From: Botryllus schlosseri
Taxonomy: Eukaryota > Chordata > Ascidiacea > Stolidobranchia > Styelidae
Assembly: GCA_000444245.1 (NCBI GenBank)
Contig: ATSW01007689.1
Span: 1-30,869 of the forward strand
Direction: 5' to 3'
Length of the DNA: 30,869 bases
Part shown: positions 11,401 through 18,235 of the stretch, piece by piece
Layout of the letters: each line of letters opens with the position of its first letter
Numbering within the stretch: position 1 is the stretch's first letter
The notes under the pieces: generated by a model
The model's database searches: none
Told to the model about the DNA's origin: nothing
What the model saw: the letters and a program-made list of their open reading frames with translations, nothing else
Made by a program: the position numbers and the translations under genes

Positions 11401-14400
11401 AAGAACGTAGGTGGTCAGTAACGAAATACTTCTACTTTTTAATCTAAAGCATTTTGAAAGTGTTTTGAAAAGTAGAAAGTAGTAGGAAAGTAAGAATAAG
11501 GGCAGCCAGAAATAAAGTACTTTTGCTTTTTTTGGAGTACTTCAATATACCCAAGTAGTTATGTTTTTTGACTTCAAAAAGTAGAACGTAGTTTTGGGAC
11601 AAGTTTGCATCAATTTTATGAGTGAAATCGTCATATACACAGTGTCAAACAACCTTTCTATCACGTTAACCAAATATATTTTGAGTATATGGTAGTCGCG
11701 AAGATGCATCTTTTAATTTTGGAAGTACCCACTTCCAAATACCTGCGAAGTTTGCGACCCCTCAAGTAAATCTTCTTTTGGGAACTACTTACTCAACACT
11801 TTAGAGACTTTTCATATTCTACTTTCACTTGAAGTTGTTTTGACACATGCTGTAAATCGCTACTTCTACTTGAATTCATGGTGTTACTTCCGTTTCCACT
11901 TGTATGGCTACGCTGACTACGCCTCTACAAATTGCTGGCGTTTTTCCAGGTCAATCCAGCTCTGGAGAAGGTCAACGTGGGCCACCCGGACTTCCTGGGA
12001 TTAAGGTGAGATATTTTGAGTTTTTGTTGGAATGTTTTGGGCAAAATACACCCTCCCTATACAATTGAATAGTATTGTGAAAACCCTGGTATCGATTTGT
12101 GACAGTCCAGTAACTGCATTGTGTCGTCACACTTGATTTCTCAGACTCGCGTTTCTTCATAGAAGCGCAGAGAATGTTCGCTGATTCTTCTGTCTACACT
12201 TGGTTTTGGTTAGGGGTCGTGCATACGAGTGTTTGCGTATGGTGTGCTAGTGTACAGCACATTGGCATATTTGGCTGTATTGAAGATTCGCCTTGGATTA
12301 TTAAACTGACGCTGGACTTGTGTGTAACGTGCTAGCAACCGTCCGTCGCCAGGAGAGGTTCCGGAACCCGAACACTCTTTCCGACGTCCCCGTTAAGCAG
12401 TTATCGCCGAATCGGGGACGCTACAATATATTCATATTGAAATAAACTTGATGTCTTCAGCTGACACGCGTTGAAGCGTACCGTAGTCAACAACTAGTAG
12501 AGATTTCAATAGAAATTTGTATGTCAGCCCTCATTTTGTTGGTTGTCTGTGTTGAATTTTCACTTTACTATTTGTTTCATAGGGAGACAGAGGACCAGCT
12601 GGACCACCGGTACGTAGATATTTGCTACACTGCTGCGTATCGATTGATTTACAAAAGTTATTTCTTATAGGGACCTAAAGGCGATTCTGCAAGTCTGGTG
12701 AGATCAATTAAGCGACTTTGATATATCTGACGTCAATTCGCTGATGGAGTTTCAAATTAAGCTGCTATTATGATATTGAGCAGGGATTCCCATCCTTTTT
12801 TACAGGATGGCCCCGTTTGCATTTAGAAAAAGCAATACCTCCCAATTTTTCAACGTTTGGAAAAAATTGAGAAATGCTATTTTACTCAAAAAACACTTGC
12901 TGTGCTTAATCCTAATTTTAATAAAATTTACATTTTTTCAAGCCACACTGAAAAAGGCTGATGGTCCCTAGGGGGATCCCCGATTGGATCCCCTGATATA
13001 GAGTAAAGATTTTGATCGACAGCGATCTGACCTTACATCAAGCCTTGTGGTTATCATTGTGCAACTCCATCATACTCTTCGATTGGAATTTCTCTCAAAT
13101 ATCCGGCATTCAGCTGTTGCCTATCTCTCTCTTTGACTAGAGCAACGCTCTGGGTAATATGGAACGCAGAGTAAGACGTTTTGAGGAGAAACTCGAAGAA
13201 TACAAGGATAGAATCCAAATAATTGAGGACGTCCAGAAAAAATTGGGATACAGTTCGAAGGAGTAGGTCTTTGGTTTGCCGGTGATGTCACAACGCTTGA
13301 TGCAAGATCACAATGCCGCATTTTTGTCACGAGCCATGGTATTCTGTTGCACAAAAACCAAGAAGCACTCCGATTAATGACGAGTACGGCTGAGCACAAT
13401 GATTCGAGTGCTCGAATCTAAACCGAGTATCAATTCTAATGATTCGAGTTGAGTAGTGAGAAATGGTACGCTCCGTGGTACTAAGAGTTAATTTACCATT
13501 GTAAATCTATTGAAAATTTCTATATGATGTAGGGTTTTGCCAAAACGACTGCAAAAATGCTAAACAAAAGAATGAGCGAATTTCTTGAAAAACTCTATGA
13601 AGTTGACAAAGAGTTGCTTCATGCCGAATCCGTACAATTCAATCTGAATGCAAAGCCAAACGAAAAAAGGAGCAGATTGTAAGTGCCAGACAGAGACACA
13701 TTGCATCTGCATCTGCACATTTACGCAAACCACAAAACGTGCATGTATTTGCTGACTTGAAGTTGACTCGGAATCGGAAAACCAGTATGACTGGACTTGA
13801 CTCGAATCAATTTGAATATTTGCGCGACTCGACTCGTGACTTGAGTCAACATTTGCATTGGCTCGAAGTGACTTATGACTCGACATAACCTGAAAATATT
13901 TCTTGGAATTGACTCCAAAGTCGAAATTCTGACATGACTCTACTTAACTCGAGTCACTTCGAAAATTCGCGCGACTCGCGACTTGACTTGAGTCAAAATT
14001 TACATTGACTCAAAGTGACTTGCGACTCGACATAACCTGAAAATATTTGCTGACTTGATATTGATCCGACGGTGGAAATTCTGACATGATTTGACTCGAT
14101 TCAATTTGAAAATTTGCTCGACTTGACTTTAAAAGTTTTGAAATGACTTCAGTATTGGCCGTTGAAGGTAAAAATATATCGTCAATTTTCGTGACGTCAC
14201 AACAAAGTAGTAGGGAGTCCGAGTACAATAATCTTCGACTTGCAGACTGAAAATATAATCTGTTTCTTATAGCTTACAGCCGTCCAGATGCAGCCATTCT
14301 AGTTTATTTCATGTTCAAGCTTAGAAATGGCTGTAAAGCTGTTCAATAAGGCTTTGAAATTTGAGAAATGTCATACTTTTTGAATATCGACTGAATATTT

Positions 14401-15894
14401 CGGGGAACTTGCTAGCTATCGGCTCAAAAATCCGATATCAGTTGCCAGTTGGGTTATAATGTAGACAGCTTGGATTACAGAATTTCCTCTAGCATCGTGA
14501 ATAGACGTAATTGCGACATTTTCAAATCTCGACGGCTTGCAACTGCTTGATACAGATCCGTATTTTCAACTGTTTGTTCTCTTTTCACAATTGCATGTTC
14601 CGCATGACACACAGGATGCGTATATGGAAGAAATCCGAAATCTCAAATCTCAAGTTGCGGAATTAGCGGCCATGGTCTTGTCTCATGTTGCGGCTTGTGA
14701 GTGAGAGTTACTTGTGTATTTCTATATACTTGGTTTGATGATTCATGTTCATCAATGCTTGCGGACATTGCTTTTGGTATGTGAATGGGAAAGATGTTAT
14801 TGGTTGCTGTATGCATCGAAGTAGTCTTCGTTGGTTCTCTACTAGAAGTAGAAGTATTGCAGTAAATGTCTATTCAGTTGCAAGTGGAAGTAGCGATTTG
14901 CAAGTGAGTGACCTAGTTTTGGTTAAAAAACTGAAATCTGTTAAGTAAAAGTAGTCAAACAATCCTAACCATTTGAGTAATTAGTGCAAGCATAATCAGC
15001 TACAGTTGTCACCGTTGTAGTGGTAGAAGTAGTGGTTTCCAAATAGGTACAATAAAAAGAATTCTAGGCAGGGTTGTAATGACTCGAGTCATTTTCTCAA
15101 ATGCGTAAAATGACTCGACTCAGGTCAATTTGTGTTAATTTCGAGAATAGGGCGGCCAAGACAGACATTTCATTGTAACTTTGAAGAATAGTAAAGTCAC
15201 CATATGATTGGTATTTCGTCTGTTGGTCCTGATACTTGGATTGGAAAATAGGGCCAGAAACTGATAGGACTGAGAAAAATTACGATATTATGAATGCGAG
15301 CCATTCTATATCGCTAGAGCAGACTTGAAAAAAATGGGTTGAATTGGATTGAACTAAAAACTGAACAGGGAACACTATGACTCGGACTTACTCAGTAATG
15401 AAATGAAAATGACTCGACCCCAAACTATAAAATTGAGATTGACTTGTGACTCGAAACCTTGTGACTTGGTTACAACCCTGATTCTAGGTCTAGTTTTGCC
15501 GAAAAAAAACTGTAAACTGATAATCAGATGTCCTCTCAAAACCTACTTGGGTACTCCAAAAAGGAGAAGTAGTCTGCAATTATTTTAAGTAGGCAAAATC
15601 TGCTTGAAGTAGAAATACTTCGTTACTGACTAGCCCAAAAATTAAACACTTGTTGAGTTCTTGTATTTTTCTTCTTCTTCAGATCCAACGTCCGAAGGGG
15701 CAGGGGGCTTGGGACTTGGGAATGGTGATGATCCACCTAACGTGAGTAATGATTGATCAATTCTCGCCAGGTTGGGAACAACTGATCCACGAGTCTACGG
15801 CAATAATACTGCGTTTCACTTTTGGAAAACCGTGATCAATTTTTATTTTCAGTATTTCGGCGACGGAGATATTGAGGACATTGAAAATCGATAA
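2269..15894 (+). CDS. Secreted VWC / five-Kunitz / collagen-like / coiled-coil protein gene (5' end missing)
   Basis: Exons seen: 2269-2466, 4114-4302, 5257-5463, 5571-5771, 8453-8665, 9478-9678, 11189-11398, 11950-12005, 12583-12609, 12671-12697, 13141-13262, 13533-13678, 14615-14696, 15683-15741 and 15853-15894, about 660 codons in all. Domain order is VWC, acidic linker, five Kunitz domains, nine Gly-X-Y triplets, coiled coil, acidic tail. All extracellular-module exons are phase 1-1, and each donor/acceptor pair joins in frame from the VWC exon to the third collagen exon. Frame continuity is not resolved on either side of the 13533-13678 exon. Kunitz domains are serine-protease inhibitors, and all five here carry Lys or Arg at P1. 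I infer an extracellular, trimerising, multivalent inhibitor. Collagens VI, VII and XXVIII also combine collagen and Kunitz, but with long collagen parts and a C-terminal Kunitz, so I do not assign a gene name. The first exon with the signal peptide was not found. Confidence 0.85.
2467..3215. other. Intron part, A+T-rich; weak tRNA-SINE-like patch
   Basis: The minus strand of about 3065-3160 contains GTAGGTTCAATCCC, which resembles a Pol III B box, after a GGTAATGGTGGAGAGTCC stretch. This could be a tRNA-derived SINE remnant; no tRNA fold is claimed. Confidence 0.35.
3216..3308. repeat. Near-perfect palindrome / hairpin of about 93 bp
   Basis: ATTGTATGTATTATGA at the left pairs with TCATAATACATACAAT at the right, and CTGTAAAGTGGTAAGGCATG pairs with CATGCCTTACTACTTTACAG. 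The centre is near 3262. It is probably a tiny MITE. Confidence 0.85.
3424..3523. repeat. Inverted repeat with about 35-bp loop
   Basis: TTGGCCATATCTTGGTCAT and ATGACCAAGATATGGCC are complementary arms that extend into flanking ATTTTCAT/ATGAAAAT. Confidence 0.75.
3558..3924. mobile_element. Non-autonomous DNA transposon with TAGGG(T/A)TACCATA ends
   Basis: The 13-bp termini TAGGGTTACCATA and TATGGTATCCCTA are inverted with one mismatch. GAAAAAT flanks both sides as a 7-bp direct repeat. Inner GAGG-AC words also recur in inverted orientation. There is no coding capacity. Probably hAT-related. Confidence 0.75.
4114..4302 (+). CDS. Exon: acidic linker, possible sulfotyrosine and N-glycan sites
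   Basis: The acceptor is TTTTGTCTTCAG and the donor is G|GTGAGG, phase 1 at both ends. The last base of the VWC exon plus AC gives Asp, so the two exons join in frame. The 62 codons are rich in Asp/Glu/Gly and have Tyr residues embedded in acid (E-Y-D-D-G-Y-G-E), a context that suits tyrosine sulfation, plus one N-D-T glycosylation sequon and a single Cys near the end. No known domain is recognised. The upstream part of the longer open frame (from 3930) belongs to intron and transposon sequence and is not coding. Confidence 0.65.
4411..5176. mobile_element. Family A element, copy 3 (5'-truncated, split by a family C insertion)
   Basis: GGAGAGGCGGTTCAC before 4432 and ACTTCATTTGTGTGCC after 4890 together resemble GGAGAGGACGTTCACACTTTC at 26920. 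The right half then runs on to the A terminus (ATTCAATTGTATATTG...ACCTCC). Confidence 0.65.
4432..4890. mobile_element. Family C element, copy 1 (complete)
   Basis: Termini AGGGATGTTCAAAAATAACT and AGTTATTTTTGAACAACCC are inverted. The inner segments TTTACTGTCAACCCCATGG and its inverse CATGGGGTTGACAGTAAA show that the element is largely a foldback. No coding capacity. Confidence 0.75.
5257..5463 (+). CDS. Exon: Kunitz domain 1
   Basis: The six cysteines have the exact BPTI spacing 8-15-7-12-3. The G-P-C-K motif puts Lys at P1, as in BPTI, and F-V-Y-G-G-C surrounds Cys4. The expected target is a trypsin-like serine protease. The acceptor is ATTGCCAG and the donor C|GTGAGT, phase 1-1, one domain per exon. 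A short Ala/Pro-rich tail links to the next domain. Confidence 0.92.
5512..5560. repeat. Fragment of a 'GGGCTGGACACAATGATTC' repeat
   Basis: Similar heads occur at about 8837-8893 and 13388-13460 (GGGCTGGGCACAAGTATTCC; GGCTGAGCACAATGATTCGAG). They are shared pieces of one dispersed element lying within Kunitz-gene introns. Confidence 0.5.
5571..5771 (+). CDS. Exon: Kunitz domain 2 (one-residue insertion)
   Basis: The cysteine spacing is 9-15-7-12-3, so the C1-C2 loop that precedes the reactive site is one residue longer than usual. P1 is Lys (T-C-K), and the usual Tyr-Gly-Gly-Cys is Tyr-His-Gly-Cys. The acceptor is TTTTGAACAG. The phase-1 donor G|GTCTGA is only moderate, so the exact 3' end is less certain than for the other Kunitz exons. 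It lies only 107 bp after exon 1, the shortest intron between Kunitz units. Confidence 0.88.
5914..6077. repeat. Degenerate two-copy direct repeat, period about 94 bp
   Basis: GATTTTGAACTCTGAGAACAG...CCTACAACCA (5914-5983) and GATTTTCCACTCTCAGAACAG...CCTACAACCA (6008-6077) are related 70-bp units. Confidence 0.6.
6078..7367. other. Intron, no gene recognised
   Basis: Contains a segment (about 6229-6272, GCGATACAAGGAAAAGATA) that recurs at about 10640-10682, and a small hairpin GATAAGC/GCTTATC near 6955. No domain-bearing frame was found. Confidence 0.5.
7368..8332. mobile_element. Family A element, copy 4, split by a family B insertion
   Basis: The left end is CAATTGAATAATATATTCATATTG and the right end is ATTCAATTGTATATTGCAGTTCTGTACCTCC. 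The interior continues on both sides of the family B copy at 7628-8121. Confidence 0.8.
7628..8121. mobile_element. Family B hAT-like element, copy 1
   Basis: Starts CAGGGTTG and ends TTGGTTACTACGCTG, with many GACTCG words inside. The flanking 8-mers ACTTAAAC / GCTTAACC match at 6 of 8 positions, a worn target duplication. Confidence 0.8.
8453..8665 (+). CDS. Exon: Kunitz domain 3
   Basis: The spacing is canonical, 8-15-7-12-3. P1 is Arg (D-C-R-G), with F-V-Y-G-G-C-G-G-N and an Asn run before Phe, as in typical inhibitory Kunitz domains. The acceptor is CCATTTTCAG and the donor G|GTGCTT, phase 1-1. The exon starts with a 12-residue spacer before Cys1. Confidence 0.92.
8896..9209. mobile_element. 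DNA element with exact 18-bp inverted ends and telomere-like centre
   Basis: GGGATGACGGATATTAGG (8896-8913) and CCTAATATCCGTCATCCC (9192-9209) are exact inverse complements. Two further variants of ATATCNGTCATC precede the right end. The centre (9013-9072) is a degenerate GGTTAGGG tract. Confidence 0.75.
9478..9678 (+). CDS. Exon: Kunitz domain 4 (two-residue insertion)
   Basis: The spacing is 8-15-7-14-3: the C4-C5 segment carries two extra residues (S-P-G-P-E-N-R-F), and the aromatic before Gly-Gly-Cys is Trp rather than Tyr. P1 is Arg (S-C-R-M). The acceptor has a strong T-tract (CTTTTTTTTGCAG) and the donor is G|GTAGGC, phase 1-1. A hAT-like element begins about 40 bp after the donor. 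Confidence 0.91.
9718..10016. mobile_element. hAT-like non-autonomous element (CAGTGGTTCCCAACC)
   Basis: The 5' end CAGTGGTTCCCAACC and 3' end GGTTGGGAACCACAG are inverted with one mismatch. The 8-mers CTGTAGAA / CTGTAGAG flank it, a 7-of-8 target duplication. It is inserted 40 bp into the intron after Kunitz exon 4. Confidence 0.88.
10017..11188. other. Intron with three related pieces of an unnamed low-copy repeat
   Basis: GCACGTTAGTGGAAATGACATA (10497) resembles ACGTTAGCGGAAATGATATA (10965), each followed by AAGTCTTGAT. TTGCCACTAAGAGTTAATTCAT (10131) resembles TTGCCATTAAGAGTAAATTCAT (10542). An ATC microsatellite lies near 10585 and one N at 10655. Confidence 0.55.
11189..11398 (+). CDS. 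Exon: Kunitz domain 5
   Basis: The spacing is canonical, 8-15-7-12-3. P1 is Arg (G-P-C-R-A), and F-F-Y-D and F-V-Y-G-G-C are present. The C-terminal linker contains an N-Y-T glycosylation sequon. The acceptor is ATATTTTCAG and the donor G|GTAAGA, phase 1-1. The next exon starts phase 1 with the first collagen glycine. Confidence 0.92.
11412..11925. mobile_element. Family F element, copy 1 (CAGTAACGAAATACTTCTAC)
   Basis: Starts GGTCAGTAACGAAATACTTC and is full of AGTA/TACTT words. It shares its end with the inverse of 15600-15640 and its middle with 18130-18235. Confidence 0.6.
11950..12005 (+). CDS. Exon: start of collagen-like stalk
   Basis: After the acceptor TTTTTCCAG the frame reads G-Q-S-S-S-G-E and then the triplets GQR GPP GLP GIK, ending at a phase-0 donor (AAG|GTGAGA). 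It enters in phase 1, matching Kunitz exon 5, and leaves in phase 0, the normal phase of collagen exons. This is the switch point between the module part and the stalk. Confidence 0.85.
12050..12536. mobile_element. Family A fragment, copy 5, split by a solo LTR
   Basis: TATACAATTGAATAGTAT lies before 12076 and ATATATTCATATTGAAAT after 12425. Together they rebuild the normal family A end seen at 20145 and 24640. Confidence 0.78.
12076..12425. mobile_element. Solo LTR fossil (350 bp)
   Basis: The insert begins TGTGA and ends GCTACA, the TG...CA form of long terminal repeats. A short target duplication of about 4 bp lies at its ends, and it sits in the middle of a family A end whose intact form is known from other copies. 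No internal retroelement region is attached, so it is a solo LTR left by recombination. The family (Ty3/gypsy or BEL/Pao) cannot be decided. It is younger than the family A copy it interrupts. Confidence 0.68.
12583..12609 (+). CDS. Exon: 27-bp collagen mini-exon
   Basis: Nine codons read GDR GPA GPP between the acceptor TTTCATAG and the donor GTACGT, phase 0-0. 27 bp is half of the 54-bp unit typical of fibrillar collagen exons. It is too short for ORF callers. Confidence 0.82.
12671..12697 (+). CDS. Exon: second 27-bp collagen mini-exon
   Basis: Nine codons read GPK GDS then A-S-L, between the acceptor TTCTTATAG and the donor GTGAGA, phase 0-0. The Gly-X-Y repeat ends here after nine triplets in total, and the helical segment follows. 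Confidence 0.82.
12781..12995. mobile_element. Short hAT-like MITE (CAGGGATTCC...GGATCCCCTG)
   Basis: Begins CAGGGATTCCCATCC and ends GGATCCCCTG. The flanking 8-mers ATATTGAG / ATATAGAG match at 7 of 8. Located in the intron between collagen mini-exon 2 and coiled-coil exon 1. Confidence 0.8.
13141..13262 (+). CDS. Exon: coiled-coil segment 1
   Basis: The acceptor is CTCTTTGACTAG, phase 0. The 40 codons are highly charged, with hydrophobics (L, M, V, F, L, Y, I, I) at 3-4 spacing, a clear amphipathic helix after the collagen triplets. This recalls the neck of collectins, where a coiled coil nucleates the triple helix. The best donor is GA|GTAGGT (phase 2); reading through would meet a stop at once. 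Confidence 0.78.
13533..13678 (+). CDS. Exon: coiled-coil segment 2 (boundaries uncertain)
   Basis: The open frame from the acceptor GATGTAG to the strong donor TT|GTAAGT has helix-forming, charged content with regular Leu/Met/Phe/Val. The frame is phase 0 at the 5' end, while the preceding exon ends in phase 2. Either a small exon is missing between them, or the acceptor is a poorer AG at 13576-13577 (AACAAAAG), which would fit. The 3' end is phase 2 while the next recognised exon needs phase 0. Confidence 0.6.
13745..14160. repeat. Tandem array, about three units of 147-152 bp
   Basis: GACATAACCTGAAAATATTT recurs 147 bp apart (13882 and 14029). GAAATTCTGACATGA and CGCGACTCG...GACTTGAGTCAA follow in each unit, and a third, more diverged unit precedes. 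It shares the GACTCGAGTCA vocabulary of family B but not its ends. Confidence 0.75.
14481..14496 (+). CDS. Candidate 16-bp micro-exon
   Basis: The segment lies between the acceptor GGATTACAG and the donor ATC|GTGAAT. It takes the phase-2 end of the 13678 exon to the phase-0 start of the 14615 exon without a stop, adding about six residues (L-I-S-S-S-I). Only the frame arithmetic and splice motifs support it. Confidence 0.3.
14615..14696 (+). CDS. Exon: coiled-coil segment 3
   Basis: The acceptor is GACACACAG and the donor T|GTGAGT (phase 1). The frame D-A-Y-M-E-E-I-R-N-L-K-S-Q-V-A-E-L continues with heptad-like I/L/V/L/V spacing. The terminal T plus AT of the next exon makes Tyr. Confidence 0.72.
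14828..15640. mobile_element. Family F element, copy 2, split by family B
   Basis: CTAGAAGTAGAAGTATTGCAGTAA at the left and AGTAGAAATACTTCGTTACTGAC at the right have family F ends and inner AAGTAG words. The family B copy at 15069-15480 interrupts it. Confidence 0.65.
15069..15480. mobile_element. Family B hAT-like element, copy 2, perfect 8-bp target duplication
   Basis: Starts CAGGGTTGTAATGACTCGAG and ends GACTTGGTTACAACCCTG. ATTCTAGG lies immediately on both sides, an exact 8-bp duplication as made by hAT transposases. No open frame, so it is non-autonomous. Confidence 0.93.
15683..15741 (+). CDS. Exon: Gly-rich C-terminal linker
   Basis: The acceptor has a long C/T tract (CTTCTTCTTCAG) and the donor is AAC|GTGAGT. 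It is phase 1 in and phase 0 out. The 19 codons are Gly/Asp/Pro-rich (A-G-G-L-G-L-G-N-G-D-D). No domain is recognised. Confidence 0.72.
15853..15894 (+). CDS. Terminal exon: acidic C-terminal tail and stop
   Basis: The acceptor is TTTTATTTTCAG, phase 0. It encodes Y-F-G-D-G-D-I-E-D-I-E-N-R and then TAA, followed directly by an A-run. The acidic Tyr context could again be a sulfation site. No convincing AATAAA was seen in the following 600 bp. Confidence 0.74.
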   Translation, partial: YFGDGDIEDIENR

Positions 15895-17594
15895 AAAAAA
15901 GTTGTTGCCGAAATCACGCACGCTTCGTCACCAGTAAGCAACTGCCACACTGCCTGTCCGTTTGTCCGTAACAAAGGACCGACTTGGACATTTGTTTAGG
16001 AGCAATTTTCTTATATAATATACGTGTTTCAATGACCCTTTTCAAGTGTCGGTAAATAGTTTCCAGCGGCCTACATGTTTCAGATGTAATCTTCTTAGGA
16101 GCATGGTTTTTTATTCATTTTTCAACCTAGCACCGTCGCAAAGTGCTTTTGACCCTCTGTCATAGTTCATATTTTTTACAATACGTTTATCAGCATACGA
16201 TTTTTATCAACGCATTGTCGTAACTATTTCTTTGTCGGGAACTTAAAAACTAGAAAAGCATCCTTTGTCGCTAATCTAGTGACGCTTGTAGTTTTAACAT
16301 AGTCAGTTTTATGTATGTTTCTAGATTACACACGTGAAACATGTCGAACGATTGTTTGAATAATATTCAATGGTAGCTATTAGCAATGTATTTATTAGGG
16401 TTGGTGCGAAGAGGAAACAAGCAAATGTCATAATATATTATATTCATATGGAAATAAACCTGAATATTTTCGACTGACAAACGATTTTTTTTTCAATATG
16501 AGAATATTGATCAATTGTATAGTTGTGTACCTCCAAGTGTCTCTGATATAGATGTGGACTCGTGTTGTAGTGGAGAAATAAGCCAACTTATTATTAATTA
16601 CAGCCACAATGGCTCGGTATTTCGTGCATAATTTTCGAAAATCTGAGTAACGTTTGGTGACACAAGGTTTCTGTACAATTTCCTTTCTCGTGTGGTAGGA
16701 AATCGACAATCAAGGAATTTTGAACGGAAACGTTTAGATGTTCATCGAAAATGCTCCCAACGTAGTCTGCGAATACCTTTAAATTATCAGGGCTCGCATA
16801 CCGCACACGCACACAGCGTTCGCACCATCCCTAGTATTTATATTCTCAAATTGAACATGTTATCATGGCAATAACGGGTGTCTGACACACACTTCGTACG
16901 TCTGAGACATGTCATGTGTAGGAAGGACAAATTTAAACAATTTTCCACACTCTAATCGCGTACCATACAGTTATATTTATATTAAAATTATGAGTTGTTC
17001 GCAAAGACTCAATTTTTGCCATACCAGTTATGAACTGAACTTGATTTTTATTGTATTTCTTTATAATTTGGAAATCCTGAAAATTTTCTAGTTGTCCAGG
17101 CCTACTGCAGTCAAAAAAAACTGATCACTCGACCTACTATCACCCTGACATGCATGATTTTCAACTTATTCACACAAATATCACTCGAATGTTACAAATC
17201 AATGAAGGACCATCGCTTCAGTAACGTTTCAATACTTTTTAAAACCTTGTTCGTTTTGTTACAGAATATAACATTGCCAAATTCTTTTGCATGCGACCGC
17301 GTTCTGCAAAATATCGTTCTTTATTATGTACTTTTGCCATGAAAAGTAAACAAATTATACTGATGCACTATTCATCATCGAAATGCGTGGACTCAATTGT
17401 GAAAAAGAGTAGATTCAGGGTTGTAACCAAGTCGCAAGGCAATGTTAGTTCTATAGAGAGGTGTTATTGCTGCGTCAATAGGCACATCAATAACAAGGCA
17501 GATGGAGTTTTGGCCAGAGTCATTTTCAATTCATCATCGAGGCCAAGACGGGTTCAACTCAGTTCTGTGAAACTCTCGACTGATACCAAAGGTT
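15895..17594. other. 3' flank of the Kunitz gene; no gene recognised
   Basis: Holds the 3' UTR of unknown length and a short internally deleted family A copy at 16431-16556 (TATTCATATGGAAATAAACC...TCAATTGTATAGTTG...ACCTCC). Open frames near 16594-16812 and 17291-17596 show no recognisable domain. Confidence 0.5.
16431..16556. mobile_element. Family A element, copy 6 (short deletion form)
   Basis: Both termini are present, joined through TTTCGACTGACAAACGATT without a centre. Confidence 0.65.
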
Positions 17595-18093
17595 AGGGCT
17601 GTTCAAAAATAACCTTTTTTTCAAATTTTACTGGCTATATGTTGTTAGGTTGACTAAAAAAAACTATGCACACCAATTTTGGTTCAATTCCAATGACTAG
17701 ACACGAAGTCATTATTGCACAAAATTTTGGATTTATTCAATTAAAATGAAATTTTCTGGCTACCCCAAGAAATTGTTCGGTTGTCTAAAAAACCGATACA
17801 CAGAAAATTTGACTCAATTCCAACCCGTAGAGACGACGTTATTGATTTTCTAAATTCAGGATCTCAGATTTATTCTGAAGTATCTGCGAGTCGGGTAGAT
17901 AATAAGCAATGAAAGAATTTACCACCGTAAATACTATTTTTTCAAAATCTAAAATTCTCTACCCAAATAACTTCGCTTCTAGTCTTTGGAACTGAGCCGA
18001 ATTTACTGTGCAGCGCTTTCTTAGATAACCAAACAGTTTGATCAAGTAGCAAGCGAAATTTGAAAAAAAATATTTACTTTTCAACAGCTCTAC
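17595..18093. mobile_element. Family C element, copy 2
   Basis: Head AGGGCTGTTCAAAAATAACC; then CTAAAAAAAACTATGCACACC, CAATTCCAACCCGTAGA and a worn inverted tail ending TTTTCAACAGCTC. Confidence 0.7.
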
Positions 18094-18129
18094 CTCGCAT
18101 TCACTATAGTTACTTTTTGAGAGCCCTTG

Positions 18130-18235
18130 GTGTAGTGCCAATGTGTTAGTCGCTAAGATGCATTTTTAAAAGGAACCACCTGCTGCCTGAGTATGCGACA
18201 CCTCAAGGAAATTTACCTTTTGAAGCTATACTGAT
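18130..18235. mobile_element. Family F fragment, copy 3
   Basis: GTCGCTAAGATGCATTTTTAA and GACACCTCAAGGAAATTTACC match GTCGCGAAGATGCATCTTTTAA and GACCCCTCAAGTAAATCTTC near 11695-11775. Confidence 0.55.

Noticed and set aside
16594-16812. 72-codon minus-strand frame beside family A copy 6
   Set aside because: No recognisable domain and no splice context; overlaps a repeat boundary.
17291-17596. 101-codon plus-strand frame
   Set aside because: Starts in non-conserved A+T-rich DNA and ends at a family C head; no motif seen.
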